Shown here one piece after another: positions 53,977 to 62,896 of a stretch of DNA of 64,000 nt. Positions within the stretch are counted from its first letter, which is position 1, and each line of letters opens with the position of its first letter. The notes beneath the pieces were generated by a model, which saw nothing but the letters and a program-made list of their open reading frames with translations, had not been told where the DNA came from and did no database searches. Where the stretch lies: the NCBI GenBank assembly GCA_913061095.1, contig CAJXVM010000024.1, positions 1 through 64,000 on the forward strand, read 5' to 3'. The position numbers and the translations under genes were made by a program. This DNA is from an uncultured Ignavibacteria bacterium (lineage in GTDB: Bacteria > Bacteroidota > Ignavibacteria > SZUA-365).

Positions 53977-56898
53977 ATGACACGGCGGATACCACTCCTT
54001 CTCCCGACTCTCTTTCTCATTTCCTTCACGACAGTACATGCGCAGTGGTCCTCGGATCCGAACCAGAACACCCCGATCTGTCGCGCGGGCAATAATCAGA
54101 CCGCTCCGAAAATCATCAGTGACGGGCAGGGTGGTGCGATTATCTGCTGGACCGACGAACGGGTCAGCCAGAATACGTTCGACATCTATGCCCAGCGCAT
54201 CGACGAAGATGGGTTTGTGCAGTGGACCGTCAACGGCGCTGTCGTCTGCAACGAATGGGCCTCGCAGTCGGGACCCGATATCGCCGCCGATGGCGAGGGC
54301 GGCGCGATCATTACATGGACCGACACGAGAAACGGCGACAACGACATCTATGCCCAGCGCATCGATGCCTCCGGCAACGTGCTCTGGACGCCGGAGGGCG
54401 TTGCGGTCGCAACCGGTACGCTCAACCAGGCCGATCCGAAGGTCACCACCGACGGCAAACACGGCGCCATCATCACCTGGAACGCCGCGACCGGCGGCTT
54501 CCCCCCGACGAGCAAAATCTACGCCATGCGCCTCGGCTCGGACGGCACCCCGCTCTGGACCGGGGAGAGCCTCGTCTCCGGTTCACTCCGATTTTCCAAT
54601 GCTCCCAGCATCGCCCCCGACGGCAGCGGAGGCGCGTATATCGCCTACGCATACTTCCCCCGGCCCGAATATGACGTGTACGCCCAACGGATCGACTCCA
54701 ATGGCACGGTACTCTGGGACAGCAGGGGTGTCGGAATCGCAACGGGCAGCGGCACACAGGATTCGCCCCTCATCGTCCCCGACGGAAAAGGCAACGCCTT
54801 CCTCGGCTATCTCGACTGGGGCTCCGGAGCGACACCCACCGTGCATGCCATCGTCCTGAAACGGAACGGCTCCACAGCCGGCGGCCAGCGCATTACTTCG
54901 ACCAGCGGCGGACAGAACAGCCACAAGCTGTGGAATATCAGCCCCGGGCTGTGCGGCATCACGTGGGAGGATGGAAGAAATACGGGTATCACAAAAGCTT
55001 ACGCACAGATCTTCGATACGACTGGACAGAAACGCTGGGCGGCGGACGGCGTCGAGGTTTCCAGCCGTTCAGGCAACCAGGCTGCGCCGTTTGTTATCTC
55101 CGACGGGGACGACGGTCTGATCATTGCCTGGGAGGACAAGTCGGGCGGAACGCTCAAGACGGAAATTTGGGCGCAGCGGCTTTCGGACACCGGCACACCG
55201 CTCTGGACGACCGCCGGCGTCGCGGTCAGCACCGCCGACAATATCCGGCAGTTCCCGCGCATGATCCCCGACGGGGCGAATGGCGCCATCATCACCTGGG
55301 AGGATTATCGTCCCTCGTTCTCCAACGTGGAAATCTATGCAAGCCGGGTTCTCGGGGATGGGACGTTCCCGGTCGGGCCGCCGATGCTTGTGCTCTCCGA
55401 GAAATCCATCGCCTTCGGCGTTGTCGCGCTCGGGAACACCGAAACTGAGAGCATCAGGCTGACGAACTCCGGCGGCGTTCCGCTGACAATCACCGGCATT
55501 ACCTCAAGTGACGCACAGTTCAGTCTCACGACGGATACTACCACGATCGAGCCGACCGGCAGCGTCATGGCGGAGGTGGCCTTTCATGCAACCTCGAAAA
55601 GCACCACCAACGCCTATATCGTCATTGAAAGCAATTCCTTCCTCGGACCGGATACCATCAGGGTTTCCGGACGCGGGACCGGCTCGGCCTCGATCGAAAC
55701 CGATCAGCGCTTCCTGAACTTCGGCACCGTGAGCGTGGGAGCGAGCAGGGCCCTCGCACTCAATATCGAAAATTCCGGAAACGATACGCTGATCATATCC
55801 AGCATCACCTCGTCCGATCCGAGATTCACGGTGGATGTCGCCTCCCGCGTGCTTCTGCCCGACTCCTCGTTCAACGACACCGTGCGTTTCTCCCCGACAT
55901 CCCCGGGTCCGGCAAGCGGCGAGCTGACGATTGTCAGCAACGCGCCGACATCCCCAACGATCGTGCCGCTTTCGGGGACGGGCACCACCGAAGTGACCCT
56001 GACCATCGATCCCGAGTCCATTTCCTTCGGGGAGGTTTTCAGCGGCAGTTCCGTGGACACGACGGTAACGCTCACGAACGGCGGAAACGATACGCTGCGA
56101 ATAAGCTCATTTACCTCGGGCGATCCCTCCTTCACGCTTGAGTCACCGATCACGGACATCGCACCCGGCAGCGCTGAAATATTTACCATTCGATTCACCC
56201 CGAGTGCCCTGGGCCCGGTCAGCAGTACGTTCACGATCACGAGCAATGCCGCCTCCTCGCCGCATACGATCAGTGTGGACGGCATTGGTGCCGAGGAGGC
56301 CGGGATCAGTTTCATCCCGTCTCAGCTCTCTTTCGGCGACGTCGGCGTCGGACGGCAGAAGGACCTCGTTCTCATGATTCGCAGTACGGGCAGTCAGACC
56401 CTCACCGTAACCGGGATCACTTCAACCAATCCGGATTTTACCGCGCTCATCGATCAATTCGAAGTCCCTGGCGGCACGGGCTTTGAAGACACGATCCGTT
56501 TCGCACCGAGCGTGATTGGTGCCCGGAGCGGCATGCTCATCATTGCAAGCAACGCGGCGACCTCGCCGGATACCGTTCTCGTCGACGGTACCGGTACGGA
56601 TGTCTCGCCGGTACACCAGACGGAGACGCTGCCGGATGCATTCACACTCTCCCGGAATTACCCGAATCCGTTTCATGTGTCCACCGGCATCGATTTCCGT
56701 ATTCCACGCAGCGGCCAGGTCCAGCTCGCGGTGTACAATCTGTTCGGCCGACGCATCGCCCTGCTGGTCGACCGCCGCTTAAGTGCGGGCACATACCACG
56801 CGCAGTTCGATGGCGCATCCCTCCCTGCGGGCGTGTACCTCTTCCGCATCGAATGGAACGGCCGGAGTATCACCCGCATGATGACGCGGATGCAATAG
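53977..56898 (+). CDS. Propeller-repeat protein with four ASH/HYDIN-like domains and T9SS sorting domain
   Basis: About 973 residues from the ATG at 53977 (GGAG nine bases upstream), signal ending TVHAQ. Residues 25-465 consist of repeats such as DGEGGAIITWTDTRNGDNDI followed by YAQRID, spaced about 48 residues and typical of a beta-propeller or related surface repeat. Four Ig-like ASH/HYDIN-type domains follow (each starting SIAFGVVALGN, FLNFGTVSVG, SISFGEVFSG, QLSFGDVGVG), then a T9SS sorting domain (SRNYPNPFHVSTGIDFRIP) ending GRSITRMMTRMQ. Probably a rod-like surface protein. Strong terminator hairpin follows at 56927. Confidence 0.85.
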   Translation: MTRRIPLLLPTLFLISFTTVHAQWSSDPNQNTPICRAGNNQTAPKIISDGQGGAIICWTDERVSQNTFDIYAQRIDEDGFVQWTVNGAVVCNEWASQSGPDIAADGEGGAIITWTDTRNGDNDIYAQRIDASGNVLWTPEGVAVATGTLNQADPKVTTDGKHGAIITWNAATGGFPPTSKIYAMRLGSDGTPLWTGESLVSGSLRFSNAPSIAPDGSGGAYIAYAYFPRPEYDVYAQRIDSNGTVLWDSRGVGIATGSGTQDSPLIVPDGKGNAFLGYLDWGSGATPTVHAIVLKRNGSTAGGQRITSTSGGQNSHKLWNISPGLCGITWEDGRNTGITKAYAQIFDTTGQKRWAADGVEVSSRSGNQAAPFVISDGDDGLIIAWEDKSGGTLKTEIWAQRLSDTGTPLWTTAGVAVSTADNIRQFPRMIPDGANGAIITWEDYRPSFSNVEIYASRVLGDGTFPVGPPMLVLSEKSIAFGVVALGNTETESIRLTNSGGVPLTITGITSSDAQFSLTTDTTTIEPTGSVMAEVAFHATSKSTTNAYIVIESNSFLGPDTIRVSGRGTGSASIETDQRFLNFGTVSVGASRALALNIENSGNDTLIISSITSSDPRFTVDVASRVLLPDSSFNDTVRFSPTSPGPASGELTIVSNAPTSPTIVPLSGTGTTEVTLTIDPESISFGEVFSGSSVDTTVTLTNGGNDTLRISSFTSGDPSFTLESPITDIAPGSAEIFTIRFTPSALGPVSSTFTITSNAASSPHTISVDGIGAEEAGISFIPSQLSFGDVGVGRQKDLVLMIRSTGSQTLTVTGITSTNPDFTALIDQFEVPGGTGFEDTIRFAPSVIGARSGMLIIASNAATSPDTVLVDGTGTDVSPVHQTETLPDAFTLSRNYPNPFHVSTGIDFRIPRSGQVQLAVYNLFGRRIALLVDRRLSAGTYHAQFDGASLPAGVYLFRIEWNGRSITRMMTRMQ

Positions 56899-56926
56899 CG
56901 ACAGACCGCGATCCAGAACGTGCCAC

Positions 56927-56960
56927 GGCCCTTCGGGAGCTTCCCGCTTCCCGGAGGGCC
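56927..56960 (+). terminator. Hairpin downstream of the ASH-domain gene
   Basis: GGCCCTTCGGGA and TCCCGGAGGGCC arms (11-12 bp with one G-U pair) at 56927-56960, about 30 bp after the stop. No T tract, so perhaps a weak or factor-assisted terminator. Confidence 0.55.
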
Positions 56961-57194
56961 GCTTGGCAATCCGCATCTCAATAAAAGATCTTATTATCAT
57001 ATTCAGGGGCAGTTGCCAGGCTCAACGTCCCCCTGCCGGCCGGCGATTCTGCCCGTCGGCCTGTTGATGCGCACCCACAGGCCGACGACGCATGTACCGT
57101 TTCAGGAAGCACGATCCTTTTGCATCCGACTTTCGGTCATGCTCCCCTCCCGCTGATGGATAATCTTCCGCGAAGCCCGTTGAGCGGTGCGCCC

Positions 57195-57218
57195 CTATTG
57201 ATTTTCATAAATCAATAG
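57195..57218. promoter_or_regulatory. 24-bp palindrome overlapping the redox-operon promoter
   Basis: CTATTGATTT-TCAT-AAATCAATAG, perfect 10-bp arms. It covers the -35 element and most of the spacer of the promoter at 57198-57226, where a bound protein would block or help RNA polymerase. The arms contain TTGAT and ATCAA as in FNR/CRP-type sites but the spacing is eight bases instead of four. The binding protein is unknown. Confidence 0.6.
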
Positions 57219-57226
57219 CTTATACT
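57198..57226 (+). promoter_or_regulatory. Sigma70-type promoter of the hydrogenase/formate dehydrogenase operon
   Basis: TTGATT (57198-57203), 17-base spacer, TATACT (57221-57226). It would give a leader of about 105 bases before 57338. The other parts of the 56899-57337 gap hold only the terminator at 56927 and nothing else I can support. Confidence 0.65.
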
Positions 57227-57337
57227 CTGCTTAAACACATTCACATGGTTTCTCACAGCCGGGACACGGGATAGCCGCGTCCATGGTCGAGTGTGCTCCG
57301 AAGACTGTATCACCCGTAACAGCTGAATGGTGCCATC

Positions 57338-57880
57338 ATGGCGGAGTGTGCGCATACGTGGAACATGACGAACCGTCAGTTCGGTTTCGCCGTTTTTGAA
57401 CGATGCTCTCATTGCAGGATCATCCGGGCGTACTACGCGGAACAGGATTCCTGGGATGACTACAAGGAGGGCGAACATCACTGGAGTATCGTCGAGAACG
57501 CACAGACCTTCCGTTTCGACCTCGAGTGCGAGGAATGCGGGATGTACGTTTCGTACGATGATTTTCTCGGACTGCTGTACTGCACGTCCTGCCTTGACGA
57601 CTGCCCGGTCGAAATTCTGCGGAAAAAGTACGAGGAGGATAATACCTGGATCCTTGTCGGATTCGGGTTTCTCCCGGAATCCAGCGCAAATCCGTACTCG
57701 GCCGAAAAACTGGAAGTTCTTTCGGAATACTTCAATCAGCGGCGCGACACATCCCGTTCGAGAGTGAAAATCCTCCCCAACAGTCTCATCGACAAACTGT
57801 CGCTCTGCCGGGGAGATTTCATTCATGACGTCGGCATGCTGTCTCTGGAGCCGCCCGAAGAACGAAAACCGCTCTTCTGA
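57338..57880 (+). CDS. Cysteine-rich (zinc-ribbon-like) protein of unknown function, first gene of the redox operon
   Basis: 180 residues, no signal. Cys pairs at CSHC (residues 23-26) with an earlier Cys4/His6, CEEC (64-67) and CTSC (87-90) suggest two metal-binding knuckles. The middle is acidic (DDYKEGEHHW, YEEDNTW). No catalytic motif recognised. It is the first gene after the 24-bp palindrome promoter and is followed after 36 bp by a DRTGG protein, so it may be a metal-sensing, regulatory or maturation partner of the complex. Function unknown. Confidence 0.55.
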   Translation: MAECAHTWNMTNRQFGFAVFERCSHCRIIRAYYAEQDSWDDYKEGEHHWSIVENAQTFRFDLECEECGMYVSYDDFLGLLYCTSCLDDCPVEILRKKYEEDNTWILVGFGFLPESSANPYSAEKLEVLSEYFNQRRDTSRSRVKILPNSLIDKLSLCRGDFIHDVGMLSLEPPEERKPLF

Positions 57881-57916
57881 TCATCGACATCATCTCATAT
57901 TGCAAGGAGCACGGGT

Positions 57917-58252
57917 ATGACAACCCAGGAACTGACTGATCTTCTTGGACTGAAGGCGCTCAGCACGTTTGAACCCAGAGAAATCACCGGTGTGTTCATC
58001 TCCGATATGCTGAGCGACGTCATGGCAGGGGCGAAATCCGGAAATCTCTGGATTACCGTGCAGACACATAAGAACATCGTCCCCGCAGCTAATCTTGTCG
58101 ACGCCTCGGCGGTCATTGTCACGAACGGGAAACAGGTCCCGGAAGAAACGATCGAACTGGCGAACAAACATGACATCGCGATTCTGTGGACGGAATCCCA
58201 GACGTTTGAACTTGTCGGACGACTCTACAGTCTCGGACTTGCGACGCAATAG
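57917..58252 (+). CDS. DRTGG-domain protein
   Basis: 111 residues, AAGGAG seven bases upstream. A single DRTGG-type domain: REITGVFISDMLSDVMAGAK, then ASAVIVTNGKQVPEETIELA and DIAILWTESQTFELVGRLY. Small DRTGG proteins commonly accompany [FeFe]-hydrogenase and NADH-dependent electron-bifurcating gene clusters. They may bind nucleotides, but the function is not settled. The next gene carries a related domain fused to an ATPase. Confidence 0.75.
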   Translation: MTTQELTDLLGLKALSTFEPREITGVFISDMLSDVMAGAKSGNLWITVQTHKNIVPAANLVDASAVIVTNGKQVPEETIELANKHDIAILWTESQTFELVGRLYSLGLATQ

Positions 58253-58337
58253 CCGCCCGCAGTAATAGACTACCGGATATTCCCACGTACCACCGACCTC
58301 AACTCGTTTCATCACTGATTCCGGAGCATGTCGGGCT

Positions 58338-59135
58338 GTGACCTTCGAAACGATCAAATCAGTGCTGGGAGCGAATGTCCTCGCCGGGACAGACCTCCTG
58401 CAGTCAGAGGTCAGCCATGTCTATGCCTCCGACCTGATGAGCGACGTCCTCGCGTTCGGGAAATCGGATTCCATCCTCCTGACAGGACTGGCCAGCCAGC
58501 AGTCCATCATTTCCGCGCACATGGCGGAGTTCAAGGGCGTCGTGCTCATCCGCGGAAAACGCATGAAGGATGAAGCAAAAACCTTCGCTGATACACACGG
58601 CATGGTGCTCCTCTCAACGGCGATGGACATGTTCGAGGCCTGCCTCGCGCTCGGCGCACAGCTGAACGGCAGCGTGACCGCGCCGCGTCCCGCGCCCGAC
58701 AGAGCGACGCATGAAACCATTATTCTCAACAGCCGCTTCAACATCGAAGGCAGCGATTTCGCAAGCGCTGGACTGGTGTCGACGGAGGTGAAATCCGTGC
58801 TCAAGAAAATCGGCATCGACAGCTCGATCGTGCGCCGTGTCGCCATCTCGATGTACGAAGGCGAAATGAATGTCATCATGCATGCGAAACGGGCCGACGT
58901 CGATCTCGTGCTGACACCGCAATACATCGAGCTGCTGATTGACGATGAAGGAAAAGGGATCCCCGACGTAAACCTCGCGATGCAGGAAGGGTTTACGACC
59001 TCGACGGAGGAGCAGCGGGAAATGGGATTCGGATCGGGGATGGGACTGCCGAACATGAATCGGAATGCGGATGAACTGACCGTGACCAGCGAAGTCGACA
59101 GAGGCACGGTCGTACGAATGCGATTTCACATTTAA
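58338..59135 (+). CDS. DRTGG + HATPase_c regulator (anti-sigma/serine-kinase-like)
   Basis: 265 residues, GTG start at 58338. Residues 1-110 are a DRTGG-type domain (VYASDLMSDVLAFGKSDSIL). Residues 125-265 are a GHKL ATPase of the RsbW/anti-sigma type: N-box YEGEMNVIMHA (Glu174, Asn178), G1 DDEGKGIPD (203-211), G2 GFGSGMGLPNM (230-240). No histidine phospho-acceptor domain is present, so it would act as a serine kinase or anti-sigma-type switch. In related clusters this gene sits beside a sensory hydrogenase-like protein, as here, which suggests redox signalling. Confidence 0.82.
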   Translation: MTFETIKSVLGANVLAGTDLLQSEVSHVYASDLMSDVLAFGKSDSILLTGLASQQSIISAHMAEFKGVVLIRGKRMKDEAKTFADTHGMVLLSTAMDMFEACLALGAQLNGSVTAPRPAPDRATHETIILNSRFNIEGSDFASAGLVSTEVKSVLKKIGIDSSIVRRVAISMYEGEMNVIMHAKRADVDLVLTPQYIELLIDDEGKGIPDVNLAMQEGFTTSTEEQREMGFGSGMGLPNMNRNADELTVTSEVDRGTVVRMRFHI

Positions 59136-59184
59136 CGAGACGGAAGCGATACGATTTTCCCAATGATGCCGGAGCGGTACGACC

Positions 59185-60432
59185 ATGGGTACCTATCTGC
59201 ACGCGCACAAAGTGATCCGGGGGTTGTGCCAGGGCCACATGCGCTGCATGCGCGAGTGCCCGACGCAGGCCATCCGCGTGCGTGACGGGAAATCCTCGTT
59301 TTCCAATGAACTCTGCATCGACTGCGGCGGATGCATCAACGTGTGTCCATCCAGCGCGATCGTGCCAAGTATCGATCACGTGGAGAACATCACGGAGTTC
59401 ACCTACAAGGTCATTCTGCCCACCCCCGTGCTCTATTCGCAGTTCGACCCGCGCATTCACCCGTACGTGATCCATCTGGCATTGAAGCAGCTCGGCTTTG
59501 ATGAAGTCGTCAACCCGACACAGCTGTACGCCAAACTCGCACGCGCACTGAAACTGTACCTGCGCGACTACAGCGGCCGCCTGCCGCTGATCTCCTCCTA
59601 CTGTCCATCTGTCGTGCGGCTCATCCAGGTAAAGTATCCCGATCTGGTGGAATTGATCGCGCCGCTCGACGTGCCGCGGGAGATCGCCGCGCGGGAAATC
59701 CGCAGAACCTATCCCGAAAAGCTGGGCATCGCCCCCGAGGAACTGGGACTGTTCTATGTCTCCAACTGCACGGCCAAAATCGTCGCCGTGCGCCAGCCCG
59801 CGGAACGACAGAAATCCTGGTTCGACGGCGTGCACTCCATCCGCGAGATCTACTCCGCGCTCGTCCCCATCGTCAACGAAATCATGAAGTATTTCCGTCC
59901 CGAACAGGTGCCGGATGATTTCACATTCACCCCCGGCTGGATCAGCTCGGGCACACTCACCCGGGCACTCGGCATGGAGAAATGGCTGGTGGTGGCGGGG
60001 CTCGACAACGTCATCAAGATCTTCGACGATATCGAAACATCGCGTCTGCGGGATATCACGTTCATCGAGGCAACGGCACACATGCTCGGATGCGTGAGCG
60101 GGACGTTCAATGTGGAGAACCCGTATGTCGCCCGCGCCAACAGCATGAAGCAGAGCGAGAAATACGAGACGCCCGTCGATGTGGATGAAGAGGAGATCGA
60201 ACGCGAGCTGCGGGAAGGACATTTCTTTCTCGAGAACCCGGTGCGCCCGCGTCCCCGGCGCTTCTTCGACACCGACCTCGAACTGTCGATCAAGCGCATG
60301 CGTGAGCGGGAACGGGTCTTTGCGAAACTGCCGCAGATCGACTGCGGTTGCTGCGGCGCGCCGACCTGCATGGCCTTCGCCGAAGACTTCGTGCACGGAC
60401 TCGTCGAACTGTCTGACTGTCCGTTCCTCTGA
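59185..60432 (+). CDS. [FeFe]-hydrogenase-like iron-sulfur protein with degenerate H-cluster site
   Basis: 415 residues. Two N-terminal [4Fe-4S] motifs (Cys15, 21, 25 and Cys44, 47, 50, 54). Residues 75-320 are the iron-hydrogenase large-subunit fold, but the three signature loops are altered: TSCCP reads SSYCP (Tyr139-Cys140), the second keeps NCTAK (Cys195), and the third, EATAHMLGCVSG, has His299 where the first Cys stands and keeps Cys303. GGGQP is absent. The C-terminal DCGCCGAPTCMAFAED (387-402) is a further Fe-S domain. It resembles the sensory or non-catalytic hydrogenase homologues rather than HydA, and catalytic H2 turnover is unlikely. Its position between the HATPase gene and the NuoE-like subunit suggests sensing or electron transfer. 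Confidence 0.82.
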   Translation: MGTYLHAHKVIRGLCQGHMRCMRECPTQAIRVRDGKSSFSNELCIDCGGCINVCPSSAIVPSIDHVENITEFTYKVILPTPVLYSQFDPRIHPYVIHLALKQLGFDEVVNPTQLYAKLARALKLYLRDYSGRLPLISSYCPSVVRLIQVKYPDLVELIAPLDVPREIAAREIRRTYPEKLGIAPEELGLFYVSNCTAKIVAVRQPAERQKSWFDGVHSIREIYSALVPIVNEIMKYFRPEQVPDDFTFTPGWISSGTLTRALGMEKWLVVAGLDNVIKIFDDIETSRLRDITFIEATAHMLGCVSGTFNVENPYVARANSMKQSEKYETPVDVDEEEIERELREGHFFLENPVRPRPRRFFDTDLELSIKRMRERERVFAKLPQIDCGCCGAPTCMAFAEDFVHGLVELSDCPFL

Positions 60433-60558
60433 CCCGCTGCCGCCGCGGCAGGCGTGCAGCGACCGATGCGCTTCCGGTATGGCAGCCGCGAAGCAATCGC
60501 CCCGCTGCAGGCGCGGAATCACGAAACATCTGTCCTATCACGCTGCGGAGAAATATCC

Positions 60559-61017
60559 ATGAGTGAAGACATCTATCAGGACGTGTTTTCCAGCTTCAGG
60601 GGTGAGGAAGGAGAACTGATCTCCATTCTCCTCCGCGTGCAGGAGCGCATCGGCTACATATCCGAGGAAGCGGTCATGCGCATCTCCCGCTTCCTGCGGC
60701 TGTCGGAAAACCAGGTTTACGGCGTGGCGTCGTTCTTCTCGCGCTTCCGCTTCGACGCACCGGGGAAGACATCCATCAAGGTCTGCATGGGAACGGCCTG
60801 CCACGTGCACGGCGGCTCACTGCTCGCCGACGCCGTGGGCTGGGATCTCGGCATTACCTACGGACAGGCGACACCCGACAGACGCTTTGACTTCCAGCGC
60901 GCCAACTGCCTCGGCTGCTGCACGCTCGCACCGGTCGTCGAAATCAACGAACAGATCCAGAGCAGAGTCCTGGTGACGAAACTGAAGGAGACGATGAATC
61001 GCCGTGAAGAATTTTAA
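60559..61017 (+). CDS. NuoE/HydC-like [2Fe-2S] subunit
   Basis: 152 residues from the ATG at 60559, GGAG eight bases upstream. Helical N-terminus followed by a thioredoxin-like [2Fe-2S] domain with CMGTACHVHGG (two Cys) and ANCLGCCTLAP (two Cys), the NuoE pattern. It passes electrons between the flavin subunit and the [2Fe-2S]/[4Fe-4S] chain. The 3' end overlaps the next gene by 14 bp, so translation is coupled. Confidence 0.92.
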   Translation: MSEDIYQDVFSSFRGEEGELISILLRVQERIGYISEEAVMRISRFLRLSENQVYGVASFFSRFRFDAPGKTSIKVCMGTACHVHGGSLLADAVGWDLGITYGQATPDRRFDFQRANCLGCCTLAPVVEINEQIQSRVLVTKLKETMNRREEF

Positions 61018-62896
61018 ACAGAGAGAAATCGAAGCCGTCCGGGAATGGAAGGCACTCCATTCCGGATCGACGCCGGTCATCTACATCGGCGCAGCGACCT
61101 GCGGCATCGCCGCGGGAGCGCTCGACGTGTCAGAGCGCGTACGCGCAATCCTGGAAAAACATGACATCGAGGCACATCTGGTGCACGTCGGCTGCATTGG
61201 TCCGTGCTATCTCGAGCCGCTCATGGACATTGCCATGCCGGGCGCCCCGCGCATCAGCTACGCCAACATGACGCCGGACCTGGCCGAACGCATCATCGAG
61301 AACCAGTTCCTGCGCGGGGATCCGTCGCTGGATTTCGCCATTGCACAGTTCAGTACGAACGGGCATGACGGCACTGCCAGGCTCCCCGATTTCTTCGACC
61401 TGCCCATGCTGAAATCGCAGGTGCGCCTCGTCCTACGGAACTGTGGTTTCATCGATCCCGAAAACATCGATCATTACCTCGCGAATGATGGATACCGGGG
61501 AATCCAGCATGCGTTTGAACTCGGTCCGCAGGCGGTCATCGACGTCGTGCGCGACGCGGGCGTTCGAGGACGCGGCGGAGCGGGATTTCCCACGCATAAG
61601 AAATGGCAGTTCTGCCGCAACGCGCCCGGTGAGGTGAAATACGTCATCTGCAACTGCTCGGAAGGCGATCCGGGCGCGTTCATGAACCGCTCGCTGATCG
61701 AGAGCGATCCGCACTGCGTGCTCGAGGGACTTCTGATCGCCGGCTACGCCATCGGCGCCACGGAAGGCAAAGTATATATCAACGCCGATTACCGCCTCGC
61801 CATCGCGCGGCTCGAAAGCGGCATCGCGCAGATGAAGGAACTCGGCCTGCTCGGTGAAAATATCCTCGGATCGGACTTCTCCTTCGACATCAGCGTCAAG
61901 GAAGGCGCCGGCGCATTTGTCTGCGGTGAGGAGACCGCGCTCATCGCCTCGGTGGAAGGACGCCGCGGCATGCCGCGCTCGCGTCCCCCATTCCCCGCCG
62001 TCTCCGGACTGCACGCGAAACCGACGATCATCAACAACGTTGAAACACTCGGCACCCTGCCGAACATCCTGCGCTACGGGGCGGACTGGTACCGGCAGTT
62101 CGGCGTCAAGAACAACCACGGCACCAAGACCTTTTCACTGACCGGGAAAGTGCGCCGTCCGGGACTGATCGAAGTGCCGCTCGGTATCCCGCTGCGGGAA
62201 ATCATCTACGGCATCGGCGGCGGGCCCTGGAAGGCATTTAAGGCCGTGCAGACCGGCGGTCCTTCCGGCGGCTGCCTCTCGGAAGAGTACCTCGACATCC
62301 CCGTCGAATACGAGGCGATGGCCGGAGCGGGATCCATCATGGGTTCCGGCGGGATGATCGTGCTCGACGAGGATACCTGCATCGTCGACCTCGCGCTGTA
62401 TTTCCTGCGCTTCACGCAGGCGGAATCCTGTGGGAAATGCGCCCCCTGCCGGGTGGGCACCTGGCACATGGTCACACTGCTGGAAAACATGACGCGGGGA
62501 CAGAGCAAACCCGAAGACATCACGCGCCTGCAGGTGCTCGGAGAAACCGTCAAGCGCGCCTCGCTTTGCGGCCTGGGACAGACCGCACCGAATCCGACGC
62601 TCACCACCCTGCGCCATTTCCGTGCGGAGTATCTCGAGCACGCCAGAGAAGGATACTGTTCGGCGGCGGTGTGCAAGGAACTGGTGACCTATCATATCGA
62701 TCCGCAGCGCTGCAACGGCTGCCAGCTCTGCAGGGACGTCTGTCCCACCAACGCCATCACCGGCGTCCGTTCCGAGGTGCACACCATCGACCTCGAGCGC
62801 TGCATCAAGTGCCGCGCCTGCTATGAGGTCTGCCGGTACCATCCCCAGGCCGGCAACGCGGTCGTCTATGAATCAGCGAGGAGGGTCATGGCATGA
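61004..62896 (+). CDS. NuoF/HydB-like NAD(P)H:acceptor subunit (FMN, Fe-S)
   Basis: 630 residues, GTG start inside the preceding gene (14-bp overlap). Residues 1-100 are a thioredoxin-like [2Fe-2S] domain (ATCGIAAGA, GCIGPC). Residues 130-560 are the NuoF core: GRGGAGFPTHKKW (NADH site), NCSEGDPGAFMNR (FMN site), and ESCGKCAPCRVG ([4Fe-4S]). The C-terminal CNGCQLCRDVCP and CIKCRACYEVCR form two ferredoxin-type clusters, as in HydB of trimeric hydrogenases and in NAD-linked formate dehydrogenases. Stop overlaps the next start (ATGA, 62893-62896). Confidence 0.93.
   Translation: MKNFKQREIEAVREWKALHSGSTPVIYIGAATCGIAAGALDVSERVRAILEKHDIEAHLVHVGCIGPCYLEPLMDIAMPGAPRISYANMTPDLAERIIENQFLRGDPSLDFAIAQFSTNGHDGTARLPDFFDLPMLKSQVRLVLRNCGFIDPENIDHYLANDGYRGIQHAFELGPQAVIDVVRDAGVRGRGGAGFPTHKKWQFCRNAPGEVKYVICNCSEGDPGAFMNRSLIESDPHCVLEGLLIAGYAIGATEGKVYINADYRLAIARLESGIAQMKELGLLGENILGSDFSFDISVKEGAGAFVCGEETALIASVEGRRGMPRSRPPFPAVSGLHAKPTIINNVETLGTLPNILRYGADWYRQFGVKNNHGTKTFSLTGKVRRPGLIEVPLGIPLREIIYGIGGGPWKAFKAVQTGGPSGGCLSEEYLDIPVEYEAMAGAGSIMGSGGMIVLDEDTCIVDLALYFLRFTQAESCGKCAPCRVGTWHMVTLLENMTRGQSKPEDITRLQVLGETVKRASLCGLGQTAPNPTLTTLRHFRAEYLEHAREGYCSAAVCKELVTYHIDPQRCNGCQLCRDVCPTNAITGVRSEVHTIDLERCIKCRACYEVCRYHPQAGNAVVYESARRVMA

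Noticed and set aside
57198-57215. FNR-type site (TTGAT-N4-ATCAA) in the redox promoter
   Set aside because: The half-sites are eight bases apart rather than four, so the geometry does not fit an FNR dimer. I kept only the general palindrome.
58993-60522. Minus-strand frame of about 509 codons opposite the hydrogenase-like gene
   Set aside because: It is an open shadow frame in GC-rich DNA. The plus frame shows Fe-S motifs and operon spacing.
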